Of a DNA stretch of 64,000 nucleotides, positions 63,951 through 64,000 are shown in pieces. The position numbers and the translations under genes were made by a program. This stretch comes from Hyphomonas sp. GTDB taxonomy: Bacteria; Pseudomonadota; Alphaproteobacteria; Caulobacterales; Hyphomonadaceae. The stretch's first letter is position 1, and each line of letters starts with the position of its first letter. Location of the stretch: contig NZ_WGLO01000009.1 in assembly GCF_016125515.1 (NCBI RefSeq), positions 124,001 to 188,000 on the forward strand. Reading direction: 5' to 3'. The notes beneath the pieces were generated by a model. That model did no database searches. It was not told where the DNA came from and saw nothing but the letters and a program-made list of their open reading frames with translations.

Positions 63951-63978
63951 CCGCCGGCTCGTAGGGGCGAGCCGGCGG
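63951..63978. terminator. GC-rich hairpin at the window end
   Basis: A perfect 11-bp stem (63951-63961 with 63968-63978) and a 6-nt loop. It lacks a U tract, so it is a weak terminator candidate, probably for a gene entering from the right whose stop lies near 63988 on the minus strand (reading H-V-L-N-stop). Confidence 0.4.
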
Positions 63979-64000
63979 CAAAGGTTCAATTGAGGACGTG

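Overview
This window looks like chromosomal DNA from an alphaproteobacterium, most likely a marine stalked or budding type near Hyphomonadaceae/Caulobacterales. That placement is an inference from gene content: a short aa3-oxidase subunit IV, rpsU divergent from a COQ9-family gene, DUF2794, DUF1178, SapC, a large TonB-dependent receptor, an Flp-type pilin, and a probable methylsuccinyl-CoA dehydrogenase. The core is GC-rich and densely packed, and genes often overlap. Seven convergent gene pairs share a 4-nt stop palindrome.

Layout. About 0-12 kb: small metabolic and detoxification genes (phosphoribosyltransferase, SMP-30-like lipoprotein, MAPEG, glyoxalase, alkyl-DNA repair, GST, cyclase, carotenoid oxygenase, alpha/beta hydrolase) and a TonB-dependent receptor. 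12-24 kb: an SDR, a large unknown membrane protein, a protein with a very acidic tail, a probable mcd, a DUF389 membrane protein with an OmpA-like tail, a quorum-lactonase-like lipoprotein, hisI, and an enoyl-CoA hydratase/HMG-CoA lyase pair. 24-38 kb: housekeeping genes (secA, a parvulin isomerase, argJ, mutT, grxC, an oxidase subunit, an ABC exporter, rpsU, COQ9) with an orphan Flp pilin and a broken comF. 38-51.6 kb: envelope and periplasmic functions, including a DUF885 protein, SapC, a DsbD-like reductase, a flavoprotein reductase, rhodanese, tdk, GGT, a P1 peptidase and an S1 protease.

Accessory region. A tRNA-Arg(ACG) at 51.66 kb marks the change to DNA of lower GC and different codon use. 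Next to it lies a DNA modification/restriction-type cassette: a GIY-YIG-like nuclease with a putative PUA/EVE-like N-terminus, a Vsr endonuclease and a C5-cytosine methyltransferase. It ends in a convergent ORF cut by an intact IS3-family element. The IS has no visible target duplication and is followed by decayed DNA containing a formylglycine-generating-enzyme-like fragment and an AGE-family epimerase.

From 59 kb onward GC-rich DNA resumes with a polysaccharide locus: PL10 pectate lyase, type-B carboxylesterase, a small lipoprotein and a GH43 enzyme. This suggests extracellular or periplasmic use of pectin and arabinan side chains. The most interesting element is the nuclease/Vsr/methyltransferase cassette. 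Other points of note are an apparent AUA start in rpsU, a comF pseudogene, and unusual membrane proteins with no recognised family.
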